From Achromobacter pulmonis (GTDB lineage Bacteria > Pseudomonadota > Gammaproteobacteria > Burkholderiales > Burkholderiaceae_B), in contig NZ_CADIJV010000033.1 in assembly GCF_902859765.1 (NCBI RefSeq), positions 1 through 59,966 of the forward strand: a stretch of DNA of 59,966 nt. Reading direction: 5' to 3'. Numbering within the stretch: position 1 is the first letter of the stretch; each line of letters starts with the position of its first letter. The notes beneath the pieces are model-generated. The model saw only the letters and a program-made list of their open reading frames with translations, did no database searches and was not told the DNA's origin. Of this stretch, positions 26,016 through 35,331 are shown piece by piece. The position numbers and the translations under genes were made by a program.

Positions 26016-26869
26016 CGCTGGCCTCCCATGCGCATGCGCTGTCCATACGATTGCGTGATCCGGTCGAACAGCACGGCCAGCACCACGATGCCCAGGCCCG
26101 CCAGCAGGCCGCGGCCGACTTCCAGGCGGTTGATGCCGAGCAGCACTTCATACCCCAGGCCGCGCGCGCCGATCATGGAGGCGATCACCACCATCGACAG
26201 CGCCATCATGGTGGTCTGATTGATGCCGGCCATGATGTTGGGCAGGGCCAGCGGCAGCTGCACGCCGAACAACTGCTGACGCGGATTGGCGCCGAAGGCG
26301 CGCGAGGCTTCCAGCACCTCGCGGTCGACCAGGCGGATGCCCAGATCGGTCAGGCGGATCAGCGGCGGCACCGCGTAGATCACGGTGGCGATGATGGCCG
26401 GGATCTTGCCCAGGCCGAACAGCATCACGACCGGAATCAGATACACGAAACTGGGCATGGTCTGCATCACGTCCAACACCGGCAGCATGAGCGAACGCAG
26501 CCAGTTGACGCGCGCCATCAGCACGCCCAGCGGAATGCCGATGACCACCGACAACCCGGCCGCCATGATCATCAGCGCCAGCGTCTGCATGCCGGCGTCC
26601 CATAGGCCGAGCACGCCGATCACGCACAACAACGCCCCCATGGCCAGGCTCAGGCCGATGCGGCGGCTCACCAGCCAGGCAATCGCGATGGTCACGATGA
26701 CCACGGCCCACCAGGGCGAACTGCGCAGCAGTTGCTCCAGCCACACCAGCGCATGCAGCACGGGCTGGGACAGCTTCTCCAGGGTGTCGGCGTAGTTGGT
26801 GACCAGGTGATCGACGAATCCATCGATGGCCCCCCGCACCTGGCGGGCAGGAATGATTTCAGGAAACAT
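26012..26869 (-). CDS. proW: Glycine betaine/proline-type ABC permease
   Basis: 285 residues from MFPEIIPARQ (26869, after GGAAA). It has about six to seven membrane segments and the EAxRAFGAxxxQ coupling motif (EASRAFGANPRQQL near 200) typical of BPD permeases, followed by LALPNIMAGINQTTMMALSMVVIASMIGA, here in part. It works with ProV and ProX. It is separated from proX by about 285 bases of hairpins. Confidence 0.93.
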   Translation of the reverse strand: MFPEIIPARQVRGAIDGFVDHLVTNYADTLEKLSQPVLHALVWLEQLLRSSPWWAVVIVTIAIAWLVSRRIGLSLAMGALLCVIGVLGLWDAGMQTLALMIMAAGLSVVIGIPLGVLMARVNWLRSLMLPVLDVMQTMPSFVYLIPVVMLFGLGKIPAIIATVIYAVPPLIRLTDLGIRLVDREVLEASRAFGANPRQQLFGVQLPLALPNIMAGINQTTMMALSMVVIASMIGARGLGYEVLLGINRLEVGRGLLAGLGIVVLAVLFDRITQSYGQRMRMGGQR

Positions 26870-27154
26870 GTTTTGACTCCATTTCAGCGTGTGCGCCGCG
26901 ATCCGGTGCGCGGCAGGGGCCACGGCCCGCGAATCGCCTGGCGGACATGCGCGCCAGGACCACGAAAGGCAGGGATGACGGCGACACGCTTACGGTGCGG
27001 CGCAGGCGGGAACCGCCTGCGCCTTGCCCGCGTGGCGGGCATTGCGCCTGCCGGAGGGCTTTTTCCCCTTGGGGGCATCCCAAGGGGAAAAAGTCCAAAC
27101 CGGCGGCCCGCCCCGGTCGGCCGGAGCGGGCCGCCGCCGGAAAGGCGGCGGGGG
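26870..27154 (-). repeat. Array of hairpins between proX and proW
   Basis: At least four stems: CCGCCGCC/GGCGGCGG (27131-27151, next to the proX stop), a 15-base stem CTTTTTCCCCTTGGG with its complement (27059-27093, loop 27074-27078), GCCCGC/GCGGGC (27026-27040) and GGCGCAGGCGG/CCGCCTGCGCC (26999-27023). No gene fits here. The arrangement would stabilise the proX mRNA 3' end and reduce proW-proV expression. Confidence 0.65.
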
Positions 27155-28156
27155 TTACAGCGCGCCTTGCACGCGCCCGGCGACGTCCGCGGGAACCCAT
27201 TTGGTCCAGACGTCGGGCTTGCTCTTCAGGAACCACTTGGCCACCGCGGCGGACTCGTCGCCGGAGTCTTCCATGTGGGCCAGGGTCTCGTTCATCACGG
27301 GCAGCGGCACCGAGACCTTCGACAGGAACTCGGTCAGCACCGGCGCCTCCTGCGAGAACTTGGTGTTCACTGCGGTGAAGACGGGATTGTCGGGATAGGC
27401 GCTGGCCTCGGGCTTGGCGCACTTGGGCGACGTCAGGCACTTGTGCTTTTCGGCGTCGTAGGGCGGCAGTTCAAGCTTGACCAAGTCCAGGGCGCCGACC
27501 AGCGGCGTGGGCGACCAGTAATAGAACACCACGTTCTGCTTGCGCTTGTAGGCCGACATCAGGGCCGCCTTCTGCGCCGCGCCGGTGCCCGGCGAGTACA
27601 GCGTGTAGGTATCGCCCAGCTTGAGGGCTTTGAACAGGTTGGTGCTGGTGACTTCGCAGCCCCAGCCCGCCGGGCAACCGTAGAAGCGGCCCTTGCCCGG
27701 CTCTTCGGGATCCTTGAACTTGTCCTTGAACTTGGGCAGGTCGGCCGCCGACTTCAGTTCAGGCAGGCGCTCGGCCGTATAGCGCGGGATGTACCAGGCC
27801 TCGCCGCCCATGTACAGATCGCCGATCCGCTTGACGCGGCCGGTCTTCTCGGCGCGTTCCCAGGGGTCGGCAACGCTGTTCAGCCAGACTTCGGTGTTGA
27901 CGTCCAGGTCGCCGCGTTCAAGCGCGGCCAGGGCCGGGAGGGTCTCGGTGGGCAGGGTTTCGGTCTTGCAACCATAGCCCTTTTCCATGATGAAACGCTC
28001 GATGTCGACCAGGACCAGATTGGATTCCCAGTTCATGCCGCCGAAATTGATCGGACGCTTGAGTTCGCATTGCGGCGCATCGGCGGCTTGGGCCGAACCG
28101 GCGAAGGCGAACAGGACGGCCGCGGCGGCCAGGGTCTTGACGGGGGTGAAACGCAT
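27155..28156 (-). CDS. proX: Glycine betaine/proline-type ABC substrate-binding protein
   Basis: 333 residues with a Sec signal peptide (1-24, ending AQAA) from the ATG at 28156 (GGAGG seven to eight bases before). The mature chain CELKRPINFGGMNWESN (Trp in the ligand box) and VVFYYWSPTPLVGALDLVKL are OpuAC-family signatures. It binds a quaternary ammonium osmoprotectant in the periplasm. Its 5' leader is long (415 bases to the previous gene), suggesting separate, perhaps osmotic, control. Confidence 0.93.
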   Translation of the reverse strand: MRFTPVKTLAAAAVLFAFAGSAQAADAPQCELKRPINFGGMNWESNLVLVDIERFIMEKGYGCKTETLPTETLPALAALERGDLDVNTEVWLNSVADPWERAEKTGRVKRIGDLYMGGEAWYIPRYTAERLPELKSAADLPKFKDKFKDPEEPGKGRFYGCPAGWGCEVTSTNLFKALKLGDTYTLYSPGTGAAQKAALMSAYKRKQNVVFYYWSPTPLVGALDLVKLELPPYDAEKHKCLTSPKCAKPEASAYPDNPVFTAVNTKFSQEAPVLTEFLSKVSVPLPVMNETLAHMEDSGDESAAVAKWFLKSKPDVWTKWVPADVAGRVQGAL

Positions 28157-28571
28157 TGGCTTTTGCCTCCATAGGTTCAGGGACACGGCGGCATTGGACC
28201 AACCGTGCCATGGAGCTAAGGGGGTTGTGCGGAAGACGGGCAGAACCGCCAATACAAACCGACACTAGCAACAAGAGAATCCGCGGGGTGCGGAGTCTTG
28301 CAAGACAGGAGCCTCGAAACAGGGATTTCGAGAACCCACAGATAGTGAACAAACTGAAAGAAGAAGGCAGCATCTTAACCGAAATTGATGCACACCCCAA
28401 GCCCGAGCCTGAACAAAACAGATACATTCAGCCCGAAAAACGTCCGGACAAACCCTGATTCCCAAGAGACGATTCGCCGTTTTTCCCTGCGAAAGCCCCC
28501 CTCGAAAATCAAGATACATCCCGTTAATATTTTATTCTTATGAATACACTCGCGCCGCAAAACCCCCGTCT
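28157..28571. other. Long gap upstream of proX
   Basis: About 415 bases with no gene that I trust; short frames of 84-100 codons on both strands lack ribosome sites and known domains. It is AT-richer than its surroundings, especially near 28520-28550 (TTAATATTTTATTC), and probably carries the proX promoter. No clear -35/-10 pair or known riboswitch core was seen. Confidence 0.5.
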
Positions 28572-29846
28572 TCAGGCGCCCTGCCCGGGCGCGTCGCGGT
28601 ACATATAGTCGCGCCGCCAGGGATAGGCCAGGTCGGGCGGGTCGTCCAGTTCATCGGCGCGTCCCGTGGCCGGGTGCTGCCCCAGCACCTGATGCAACGC
28701 GATCCAGCCATGCTCGAAGCCCATGGCGCAACCGGCCAGATAGAGCCGGTAGGCGCGCAGGGACCGCGCCCCCTGCTCGCCGCTCAGGATCTGCGCGGCC
28801 TGCGGCAGACGCGCCTCGAGCGCGTCGCTCCAGGCCCAGAGCGTCCGGGCATAGTGCGGCCGCAGGTTCTCGATGTCGACCTCCTCCAGGCCGCCGTTGG
28901 TCATGGCCTCCATGACCACGCTGATATGGGTCAGCTCGCCACCCGGGAAGATGTATTTCTCGATGAACTCGCCCATGCCGCTGCCCAACTCGGCGTTGTA
29001 CACGCCGGCCGCCGTGATGCCGTGGTTCATGATCAACCCGCCCGGCTTGAGCAGCCGCCGCAACTTGGCGAAGTAGCCTTCCAGCTGGGCGCGGCCGACG
29101 TGCTCGAACATGCCGACCGAAGCGATCTTGTCGAACGGCGCGGCCTCGTCGAGCTTGCGGTAATCCAGCAATTCCACCCGCACGCGTCCGCCCAGGCCTT
29201 TGTCCTGGATCAGCTTGCTGACATGGGCATGCTGGTTGCGCGACAGCGTAATGCCTGTGGCATCCACCCCGTAGTGTTCGGCCGCCCACAGCAGCAGCCC
29301 GCCCCAGCCCGCGCCCACGTCGAGGAAACGCTCGCCGGGACGCAACCGCAGCTTGCGGCAGATGTGATCGAGCTTGGCCTCCTGGGCCTGCGCCAGGCTC
29401 ATGCCGGGTTCGCGGTAATAGGCGCAGGAATAGACCCGGCGCGGGTCCAGCCATAAGGCGTAGAAATCATCGGACAGGTCGTAATGGAATTCGATCTGGC
29501 GGGCGTCGCGCTCGACCGAGTGACGCCAGACCGACATCACTTTGCGCACCAGCTCGGTCAGCCATCCGCCGCGCGCCGCATCCACCGGCGAGCCCGGCAG
29601 CAACGCGGCCGCCGCCGCCATCACGTCACGCATCGACCCTTCGATGTCGATGCGACCTTCGACGTAATCCTGACCCAGCACGCCCACCGCGCCTTCGGCC
29701 AGATGGGCCAGGGCGGTCTTGTCGTGCGTCACGAAGCGGACCCGGGGATCCGGCGGCCCGATCACCGTGCCATCGGGCAGTACCAGTTGCACCGCCACGG
29801 GCAACGCCTGGAGCTTGCGTTCCACAACAGACAACAAAGGATTCAC
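28572..29846 (-). CDS. cfa: Cyclopropane-fatty-acyl-phospholipid synthase
   Basis: 424 residues from a GTG (29846) with AGGAGAG before it. The C-terminal methyltransferase domain has LDVGAGWGG near 196 (AdoMet loop), GITLSRNQ, EHVGRAQLEGYF near 272 and the MNHGITAAG segment. It methylenates unsaturated phospholipid chains at the inner membrane with AdoMet. CFA synthases are typically induced on entry to stationary phase or acid stress. It stands before the proXWV operon on the same strand but has a long gap to it, and is divergent from the exporter. Confidence 0.93.
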   Translation of the reverse strand: MNPLLSVVERKLQALPVAVQLVLPDGTVIGPPDPRVRFVTHDKTALAHLAEGAVGVLGQDYVEGRIDIEGSMRDVMAAAAALLPGSPVDAARGGWLTELVRKVMSVWRHSVERDARQIEFHYDLSDDFYALWLDPRRVYSCAYYREPGMSLAQAQEAKLDHICRKLRLRPGERFLDVGAGWGGLLLWAAEHYGVDATGITLSRNQHAHVSKLIQDKGLGGRVRVELLDYRKLDEAAPFDKIASVGMFEHVGRAQLEGYFAKLRRLLKPGGLIMNHGITAAGVYNAELGSGMGEFIEKYIFPGGELTHISVVMEAMTNGGLEEVDIENLRPHYARTLWAWSDALEARLPQAAQILSGEQGARSLRAYRLYLAGCAMGFEHGWIALHQVLGQHPATGRADELDDPPDLAYPWRRDYMYRDAPGQGA

Positions 29847-30004
29847 GGCCTCTCCTCTGGAATACGTACGGACACGACAAACTGTATCGGAAATTCCTCG
29901 CCATTTGCGTGTAAGGCGGCGCGTGATACAGTCGTTGGCTTGGCGCAAAACGCGCAATACAGCGCGCCGCGTCCTGTCCCTGCGCGATCTGCCTCGCGAT
30001 CCAC

Positions 30005-31204
30005 ATGCCCCCTACACTTTCTCCACGCGGCGCGCTGCCGGGCTGGCTCATTCTCATGGGCGCCCTGACCGCGATCGGCCCCTTCGCCATCGATATGTAC
30101 CTGCCGGCGTTCCCGACGATCGCCGCCAACCTCGGCGTGCCCCGTGGCGACGTCGAACGCACCCTGGCCGCCTACCTGATCGGCCTGGCGCTGGCACAGG
30201 TGTTCTACGGGCCCATGGCCGACCGCTACGGCCGCAAGCCGCCGCTGATGGCGGGCCTGACGCTGTTCATGATCGCCTCGCTCGGCTGCGCCCTGGCTGG
30301 CTCGGTCGAAGCCCTGACCGGCTGGCGCGTGGTCCAGGCGATGGGCGGCGCGGCCGGCATCGTGATTCCGCGCGCGGTCATCCGCGATCACTATGAAACC
30401 CACGAGGCGGCGCGCGCCATGTCGCTGCTGATGCTGATCATGGGCCTGGCGCCGATCCTCGCGCCGCTCGCTGGCGGGCAACTGCTGGGCATCGCCAGCT
30501 GGCGCAGCCTGTTCTGGGTCATGCTGGCCGGCGGCGCCATGCTGATGGCCGCGGTCATCCTGATCATGAAGGAATCGCTCGCGCCCGAACGCGTCGTGCC
30601 GCTGCGCCTGGGCACCATCATGCAGAACTACCGCGCCCTGTTCGCGCATCGCGGCTTCATGGCGCACAGTCTGGCGGGCGGCTTCGGCCAGGCCGGCATG
30701 TTCGCCTACATCATCGGCTCGCCGCGGGTGTTCATCGAACTGTACGGCGTCGATCCCAAGTATTACGGCCTGCTGTTCGGCACCAACGCGCTCTCGCTCA
30801 TCGTCTGCTCGCAGATCAGCGCCCGCCTGCTGCGCAGCCATACCCCGCGCCAGCTGCAGCGCCGCGCGCTGACCTCGCTGGCCTGCGCCAGCCTGGCGGC
30901 GGTGGCGCTGACATTGCTGGGCTGGATGACGCTGCCCTTGCTGATGGCCTGCCTGATCTGCTACATGGGCAGCCAGGGCTTCGTGAATCCCAATTCGGCG
31001 GCCCTGGCGCTGTCCGATCAGGGCAAGCGGCTGGGCGCGGCCTCGGCGCTACTGGGGACGCTTCAACTGTCGTGCGGGGCCCTGGCGGGTTTCGCCGTCA
31101 GCGCCTGGCAGACCGACAGCGCCCTGCCGCTGACGACCACCCTGGCGACCTGCGCCTGCCTGTCGTGGCTATCGGGCCGGGTGGCCCGGTCCCATCCCGT
31201 CTGA
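30005..31204 (+). CDS. Bcr/CflA-family drug-resistance MFS exporter
   Basis: 399 residues with twelve membrane segments. Family signals are AIDMYLPAFP near 25 (Bcr/CflA motif) and GPMADRYGRKPPLMAG near 70 (MFS motif A), as well as GAAGIVIPRAVIRD near 120. Such proton antiporters export sulfonamides, bicyclomycin or arabinose-like solutes. No ribosome site is obvious before the ATG. It stands alone, divergent from cfa. Confidence 0.9.
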   Translation: MPPTLSPRGALPGWLILMGALTAIGPFAIDMYLPAFPTIAANLGVPRGDVERTLAAYLIGLALAQVFYGPMADRYGRKPPLMAGLTLFMIASLGCALAGSVEALTGWRVVQAMGGAAGIVIPRAVIRDHYETHEAARAMSLLMLIMGLAPILAPLAGGQLLGIASWRSLFWVMLAGGAMLMAAVILIMKESLAPERVVPLRLGTIMQNYRALFAHRGFMAHSLAGGFGQAGMFAYIIGSPRVFIELYGVDPKYYGLLFGTNALSLIVCSQISARLLRSHTPRQLQRRALTSLACASLAAVALTLLGWMTLPLLMACLICYMGSQGFVNPNSAALALSDQGKRLGAASALLGTLQLSCGALAGFAVSAWQTDSALPLTTTLATCACLSWLSGRVARSHPV

Positions 31205-31573
31205 CTCCGAAGCGCGGCACGGAAACCACGCTTTGGCCGCCGGCCGCGCCTTGGCACTTGATTTACCTGGATTTTTCGTATTATAATCTACGTCTTCACA
31301 TGAAGTTTCCCGTGCTGGACTACTATGCTTTGTAGTTCAACACTCTGACCCCCAAGCGCATTTTTGCGGATGGCAGGCAGCGGGTATAAGCACTGGGCGA
31401 AATCCCGGAGTTTGAAATCAAAACTCAGGATCTTCCCCCTCATCCACTAAGACTGGGTGGCCGGCAAGATGGCAGAAACCTCGGGCAAGACCCGGCGGCA
31501 AGCCTCTCACAGCCCGGCGGCTGACACCCCGTCTACCTCCCCGGTGATGCGCAAGAATAAATGAGGTGCATCC
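31205..31573 (+). other. Long leader of the rpmBG operon
   Basis: No open frame here is credible. From the promoter at 31258 to rpmB is an untranslated leader of about 280 bases, far longer than in Escherichia coli. It holds stems such as GAGTTT/AAACTC (about 31410-31428, inside ATCC/GGAT) and CGGG/CCCG near 31480. I do not recognise a known riboswitch, 6S RNA, RNase P RNA or tmRNA core. Confidence 0.5.
31258..31287 (+). promoter_or_regulatory. Sigma70-type promoter of rpmB-rpmG
   Basis: TTGATT (31258-31263), an 18-base spacer and a perfect TATAAT (31282-31287). It is the best promoter match in the window and points toward the ribosomal protein genes, giving a leader of about 280 bases. Confidence 0.75.
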
Positions 31574-31810
31574 ATGGCACGCGTATGCCAAGTGACCGGC
31601 AAAGGCCCGATGGTGGGCAACAACGTTTCGCACGCGAACAACAAGACCAAGCGTCGCTTCCTGCCCAACCTGCAATCGCGCCGGTTCTGGGTTGAAAGCG
31701 AAAACCGCTGGGTGCGCCTGCGCGTCTCGGCCAAGGCCATCCGCACGATCGACAAGAACGGCATCGACGCCGTGCTGGCCGACATGCGTGCCCGCGGCGA
31801 ACTGGCCTAA
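31574..31810 (+). CDS. rpmB: 50S ribosomal protein L28
   Basis: 78 residues, the normal length. It begins [23 protein letters not shown], here partly quoted as [20 protein letters not shown], and contains [15 protein letters not shown], both L28 hallmarks. GAGGTG precedes the ATG. It forms an operon with rpmG, 37 bases downstream. Confidence 0.98.
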   Translation: MARVCQVTGKGPMVGNNVSHANNKTKRRFLPNLQSRRFWVESENRWVRLRVSAKAIRTIDKNGIDAVLADMRARGELA

Positions 31811-31847
31811 TCGGCCCCCCGCCAATCTGACATACTAGGAGCACGAC

Positions 31848-32015
31848 ATGGCCAAAGGTATCCGCGAAAAGATCAAGCTCGAGTCGACCGCCGGCACGGG
31901 TCATTTCTACACGACCACCAAGAACAAGCGCAACATGCCCGAGAAGATGCTGATCAAGAAGTTTGATCCGGTCGCTCGCAAGCACGTCGACTACAAGGAA
32001 ACCAAGCTGAAGTAA
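31848..32015 (+). CDS. rpmG: 50S ribosomal protein L33
   Basis: 55 residues, typical of L33. It starts [20 protein letters not shown] and ends [19 protein letters not shown]. There is no Cys pair, so it is the zinc-free form. AGGAG precedes the ATG. The terminator at 32041 ends the operon. Confidence 0.98.
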   Translation: MAKGIREKIKLESTAGTGHFYTTTKNKRNMPEKMLIKKFDPVARKHVDYKETKLK

Positions 32016-32040
32016 TTCAGCCGGTATCCGGATAGCCAGA

Positions 32041-32066
32041 AAGGCCCTGCATCGCAGGGCCTTTTT
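32041..32066 (+). terminator. Rho-independent terminator of rpmBG
   Basis: AAGGCCCTGC (32041-32050) pairs with GCAGGGCCTT (32054-32063) across a three-base loop and runs into TTTTT. It lies 25 bases after rpmG. Confidence 0.92.
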
Positions 32067-32224
32067 CATTGGCGGAACCTGGCCGGCCGGGCATGGGACC
32101 GACCCGCGCCCGCGCCGTTTTCCTTGGCGCAGGGCGCCGCGCATGCTTCAATTGGGCCAAAACTGCAATCGTGTCCTACATTGGCCCGGTTTCGACCGGC
32201 CGCTCCTGCCTGCGATATCCGCCC

Positions 32225-33454
32225 ATGTTCCCTGCCTGCCTGCCCCTGCTGCGCCGCGCGCTCGCCCCCGCGCTCCTGGCCCTGGCGCTGACCCCCGCCG
32301 CATTCGCCAAAGACACTCCGGACAAGCAACCGCCGATCCGCATCGGCGAAATCAACAGCTACAAGGCCATTCCCGCCTTCCTGGGTCCATACAAGAAAGG
32401 CTGGCAACTGGCGCTGGAAGAAATCAACGGCTCGGGCGGCGTCCTGGGCCGCAAGCTGGAGGTGTTCTCGCGCGATGACAACGGCAACCCCGGCGACGCC
32501 GTACGGGCCGCGCAGGAACTGCTGGCCCGCGAGAAAGTGGACCTGTTGTTCGGCGGCTTCCTGTCCAACACCGGCCTGGCGCTGACCGACTTCGCCAAGC
32601 AGCAGCAGGTGTTCTTCCTGGCCGCCGAGCCCTTGACCGACAAGATCACCTGGCAGGAAGGCAACCGCTACACCTGGCGCCTGCGCCCTTCCACCTGGAT
32701 GCACGTGGCCGCCCTGGCGCCCAAGGCGCTGGCGCTGCGCAAAAAGCGCTGGGCCATCGTCTATCCCAACTACGAATACGGGCAGTCCGCCGTGGCCACC
32801 TTCAAGGCCATGATGAAGTCATTCCAGTCCGATGTGGAATTCGTCGCCGAACAGGCGGTGCCGCTGGGCAAGGTGGACGCCGGCGCGGTCGTGCAGGCAT
32901 TGGCGGACGCCAAGCCGGACGCCATCTTCAACGTGCTGTTCGCCGCCGACTTGACGCGCTTCGTGCGCGAAGGCAACACCCGCGGACTGTTCGAGAACCG
33001 CGCCGTGGTCTCGGTGCTGTCCGGCGAACCGGAATACCTCGAGCCGCTGGGCGCCGACACGCCCACTGGCTGGATCGTCACCGGCTACCCCTGGTACGCC
33101 ATCGACACGCCGGCCAACAAGACCTTCGTCGAAGCCTACCGCAAGCGCTACAACGAGACGCCCAAGGTCGGCTCGGTGGTCGGCTACGCCTCGCTGATGT
33201 CGCTCGCCCAGGGCCTGAAAGCAGCCGGAGAGGTCGATACCGACAAGCTGATCGATGCCTTTGGCGGGTTGAAAGTGGACACGCCCTACGGGCCGATCCA
33301 GTACCGCAAGATCGACCACCAGTCGACCATGGGCGTGTACATCGGCATCACCGCGGTCGAGGACGGCAAGGGCGTCATGAAGGACTTCGCCTACATCGAC
33401 GGCGCGCGCCTGCAGCCGCCCGACGAGCAAGTGCGCAAGATGCGTCCGCACTGA
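32225..33454 (+). CDS. Branched-chain-amino-acid-type ABC substrate-binding protein
   Basis: 409 residues with a Sec signal peptide (1-28, ending AFAK). The mature chain IRIGEINSYKAIPAFLG, GWQLALEEINGSGGVLGRKL and VYPNYEYGQSA are LivK/PF13458 features. It is translationally coupled to the fused permease (TGATG). The ligand is probably an amino acid, amide or other small organic solute. Confidence 0.92.
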   Translation: MFPACLPLLRRALAPALLALALTPAAFAKDTPDKQPPIRIGEINSYKAIPAFLGPYKKGWQLALEEINGSGGVLGRKLEVFSRDDNGNPGDAVRAAQELLAREKVDLLFGGFLSNTGLALTDFAKQQQVFFLAAEPLTDKITWQEGNRYTWRLRPSTWMHVAALAPKALALRKKRWAIVYPNYEYGQSAVATFKAMMKSFQSDVEFVAEQAVPLGKVDAGAVVQALADAKPDAIFNVLFAADLTRFVREGNTRGLFENRAVVSVLSGEPEYLEPLGADTPTGWIVTGYPWYAIDTPANKTFVEAYRKRYNETPKVGSVVGYASLMSLAQGLKAAGEVDTDKLIDAFGGLKVDTPYGPIQYRKIDHQSTMGVYIGITAVEDGKGVMKDFAYIDGARLQPPDEQVRKMRPH

Positions 33455-35331
33455 TGAGCCTGTCCGGGCTGCTGTCGCAACTGCTCAACGGCTTGGCCGA
33501 CGCCAGCGCGCTGTTCCTGGTGGCGGCGGGCCTGTCGCTGATTTTCGGCGTCACGCGGGTGGTGAACTTCGCCCACGGCTCGTTCTACATGTTGGGTATC
33601 TACCTGGCCTGGAGCTTTACCCGCTATTTCGGCGACGGCCCTGGCTATTGGGCCGGACTGCTGCTGGCGGCGCTGGCCACCGGCCTGATCGGCGCCGCCG
33701 CCGAACTGCTGGTCCTCAAGCGCCTGTACCGCGCGCCGGAACTGTTCCAGTTGCTGGCGACCTTCGCGCTGGTGCTGATCATCGGCGATGCGGTGCTGGC
33801 CTTCTGGGGCCCGGAAGACCTGTTCGCGGCGCGCGCGCCGGGCCTGTCGGGCGCGGTCGAAATCCTGGGCCGGCGCTTTCCGCAATACGACCTGCTGCTG
33901 ATCGCCGCCGGCCCGCTGGTGCTGGGACTGCTGTGGCTGCTGCTGATGCGCACGCGCTGGGGCCGCCTGCTGCGCGCCGCCGCCGAGAACCGAGACATGC
34001 TGGCCGCGCTGGGCGTGAACCAGGCCTGGCTGTTCACCTCGGCCTTCACCCTGGGCGCCTTCCTGGCCGGGCTGGGCGGCGCGCTGGCCGCGCCGCGCGT
34101 GCCGGCCACGCTCGGACTCGACCTGGAAATCATCGCCAGCGCCTTCGTCGTGGTGGTGGTCGGCGGCCTGGGCTCCATCCCCGGCGCCTTCCTCGCGGCC
34201 CTGCTGATCTGCGGCGTCAAGGCGCTGTTCGTCTTCGTCGGCCAGGTGCATTTCGGCCCCTGGGAATTCAATCTGTCGAAACTGACCTTGTTGGCCGAAT
34301 TCGCCGTCATGGCGGTGGTGCTGGTGGCGCGCCCCTGGGGCCTGCTGGGAAAGCCACCGGCGCCCTCGTCGCAGGCGCTGGCGGCCGAGCGCCCCCTGGT
34401 CCCCGCCGGCCCGGGCCTGCGGCGCGCCTACGGCGGACTGCTGGCCCTGCTGGCCTTGGCGCCCCTGGCCGCCATGCACGCGCCATACCTGGGCATCCTG
34501 CTGATCGAGATCCTGATCGCCGCCCTGTTCGCCGCCAGCCTGCATTTCCTGACCGGCCTGGCGGGCATGACTACATTCGGCCATGCCGCCTGGTTCGGCC
34601 TGGGCGCCTATGGCGCCGCCTTGCTGCTGAAACTGGCGGCGCTGCCGATGGAAGCGGCGTTGCTGCTGGGACCGTTCGCCGCCATGTTCGGCGCCGCGGT
34701 GTTCGGCTGGTTCTGCGTGCGCCTGTCCGGCGTGTACCTGGCGATGCTGACCCTGGCGGTGGCGCAGATCCTGTGGGCGCTGGCGTATCAATGGGATGAC
34801 GTGACCGGCGGCAGCAACGGCCTGATCGGACTGTGGCCGTCCACCTGGCTGGCGCGCGGCCCCTGGTTCTACTACTTGACACTGGTCCTGTGCGCCCTCG
34901 GCATCGCCTGGTTGCGGCGCCTGGCATTCTCACCGCTGGGCTACGCGCTGCGCGGCGCGCGCGATTCGTCCTTGCGGGCCGAGGCGCTGGGAATGGATAC
35001 GCGCCGCATCCAGTGGGCCGGCTTCGTCGCGGCGTCGCTGACGGCCGGCATGGCCGGATCGCTGTACGCCTTTTCGAAAGGCAGCATCGCCCCCGATGTG
35101 CTCGCTGTCAGCCGCTCGGTCGACGGCCTGGTGATGGTGCTGCTGGGCGGCCTGCAAACCCTGGCCGGCCCGCTGGTGGGCGCGGCCGCCTATACCTGGC
35201 TGCAGGACACCGCGGCCCGCGGCACCGAGTACTGGCACGCGGTGCTGGGCCTGGCGATCCTGGCGCTGGTCATGCTGTTTCCCGCCGGCCTGGCGGGCGC
35301 GGCCGCGCAATTGCGGCGCAAACACCCATGA
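33454..35331 (+). CDS. Fused LivH-LivM type ABC permease
   Basis: 625 residues, the sum of two permeases. Residues about 1-305 are LivH-like (VVNFAHGSFYMLGIYLAW near 31, LGVNQAWLF, VVVVGGLGSIPGAFLAALL) and residues about 325-620 LivM-like (TGLAGMTTFGHAAWFGLGAYG near 368, DVTGGSNGLIG near 449). A Pro/Ala-rich linker (about 300-325) joins them. A single chain would supply both membrane halves. Its start overlaps the binding-protein stop, and its stop overlaps the ATPase start. Confidence 0.93.
   Translation: MSLSGLLSQLLNGLADASALFLVAAGLSLIFGVTRVVNFAHGSFYMLGIYLAWSFTRYFGDGPGYWAGLLLAALATGLIGAAAELLVLKRLYRAPELFQLLATFALVLIIGDAVLAFWGPEDLFAARAPGLSGAVEILGRRFPQYDLLLIAAGPLVLGLLWLLLMRTRWGRLLRAAAENRDMLAALGVNQAWLFTSAFTLGAFLAGLGGALAAPRVPATLGLDLEIIASAFVVVVVGGLGSIPGAFLAALLICGVKALFVFVGQVHFGPWEFNLSKLTLLAEFAVMAVVLVARPWGLLGKPPAPSSQALAAERPLVPAGPGLRRAYGGLLALLALAPLAAMHAPYLGILLIEILIAALFAASLHFLTGLAGMTTFGHAAWFGLGAYGAALLLKLAALPMEAALLLGPFAAMFGAAVFGWFCVRLSGVYLAMLTLAVAQILWALAYQWDDVTGGSNGLIGLWPSTWLARGPWFYYLTLVLCALGIAWLRRLAFSPLGYALRGARDSSLRAEALGMDTRRIQWAGFVAASLTAGMAGSLYAFSKGSIAPDVLAVSRSVDGLVMVLLGGLQTLAGPLVGAAAYTWLQDTAARGTEYWHAVLGLAILALVMLFPAGLAGAAAQLRRKHP

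Noticed and set aside
28156-28458. A 100-codon plus-strand frame upstream of proX
   Set aside because: Starts inside the proX start region, no ribosome site and no recognisable family.
28265-28519. An 84-codon minus-strand frame with several Cys residues upstream of proX
   Set aside because: No ribosome site, no known domain and an irregular composition; treated as non-coding leader.
31294-31573. Possible 6S RNA, RNase P RNA or riboswitch in the rpmB leader
   Set aside because: I compared the stretch with the conserved cores I know (6S, RNase P, tmRNA, TPP, cobalamin, glycine, c-di-GMP) and found no match. Left as an unidentified leader.
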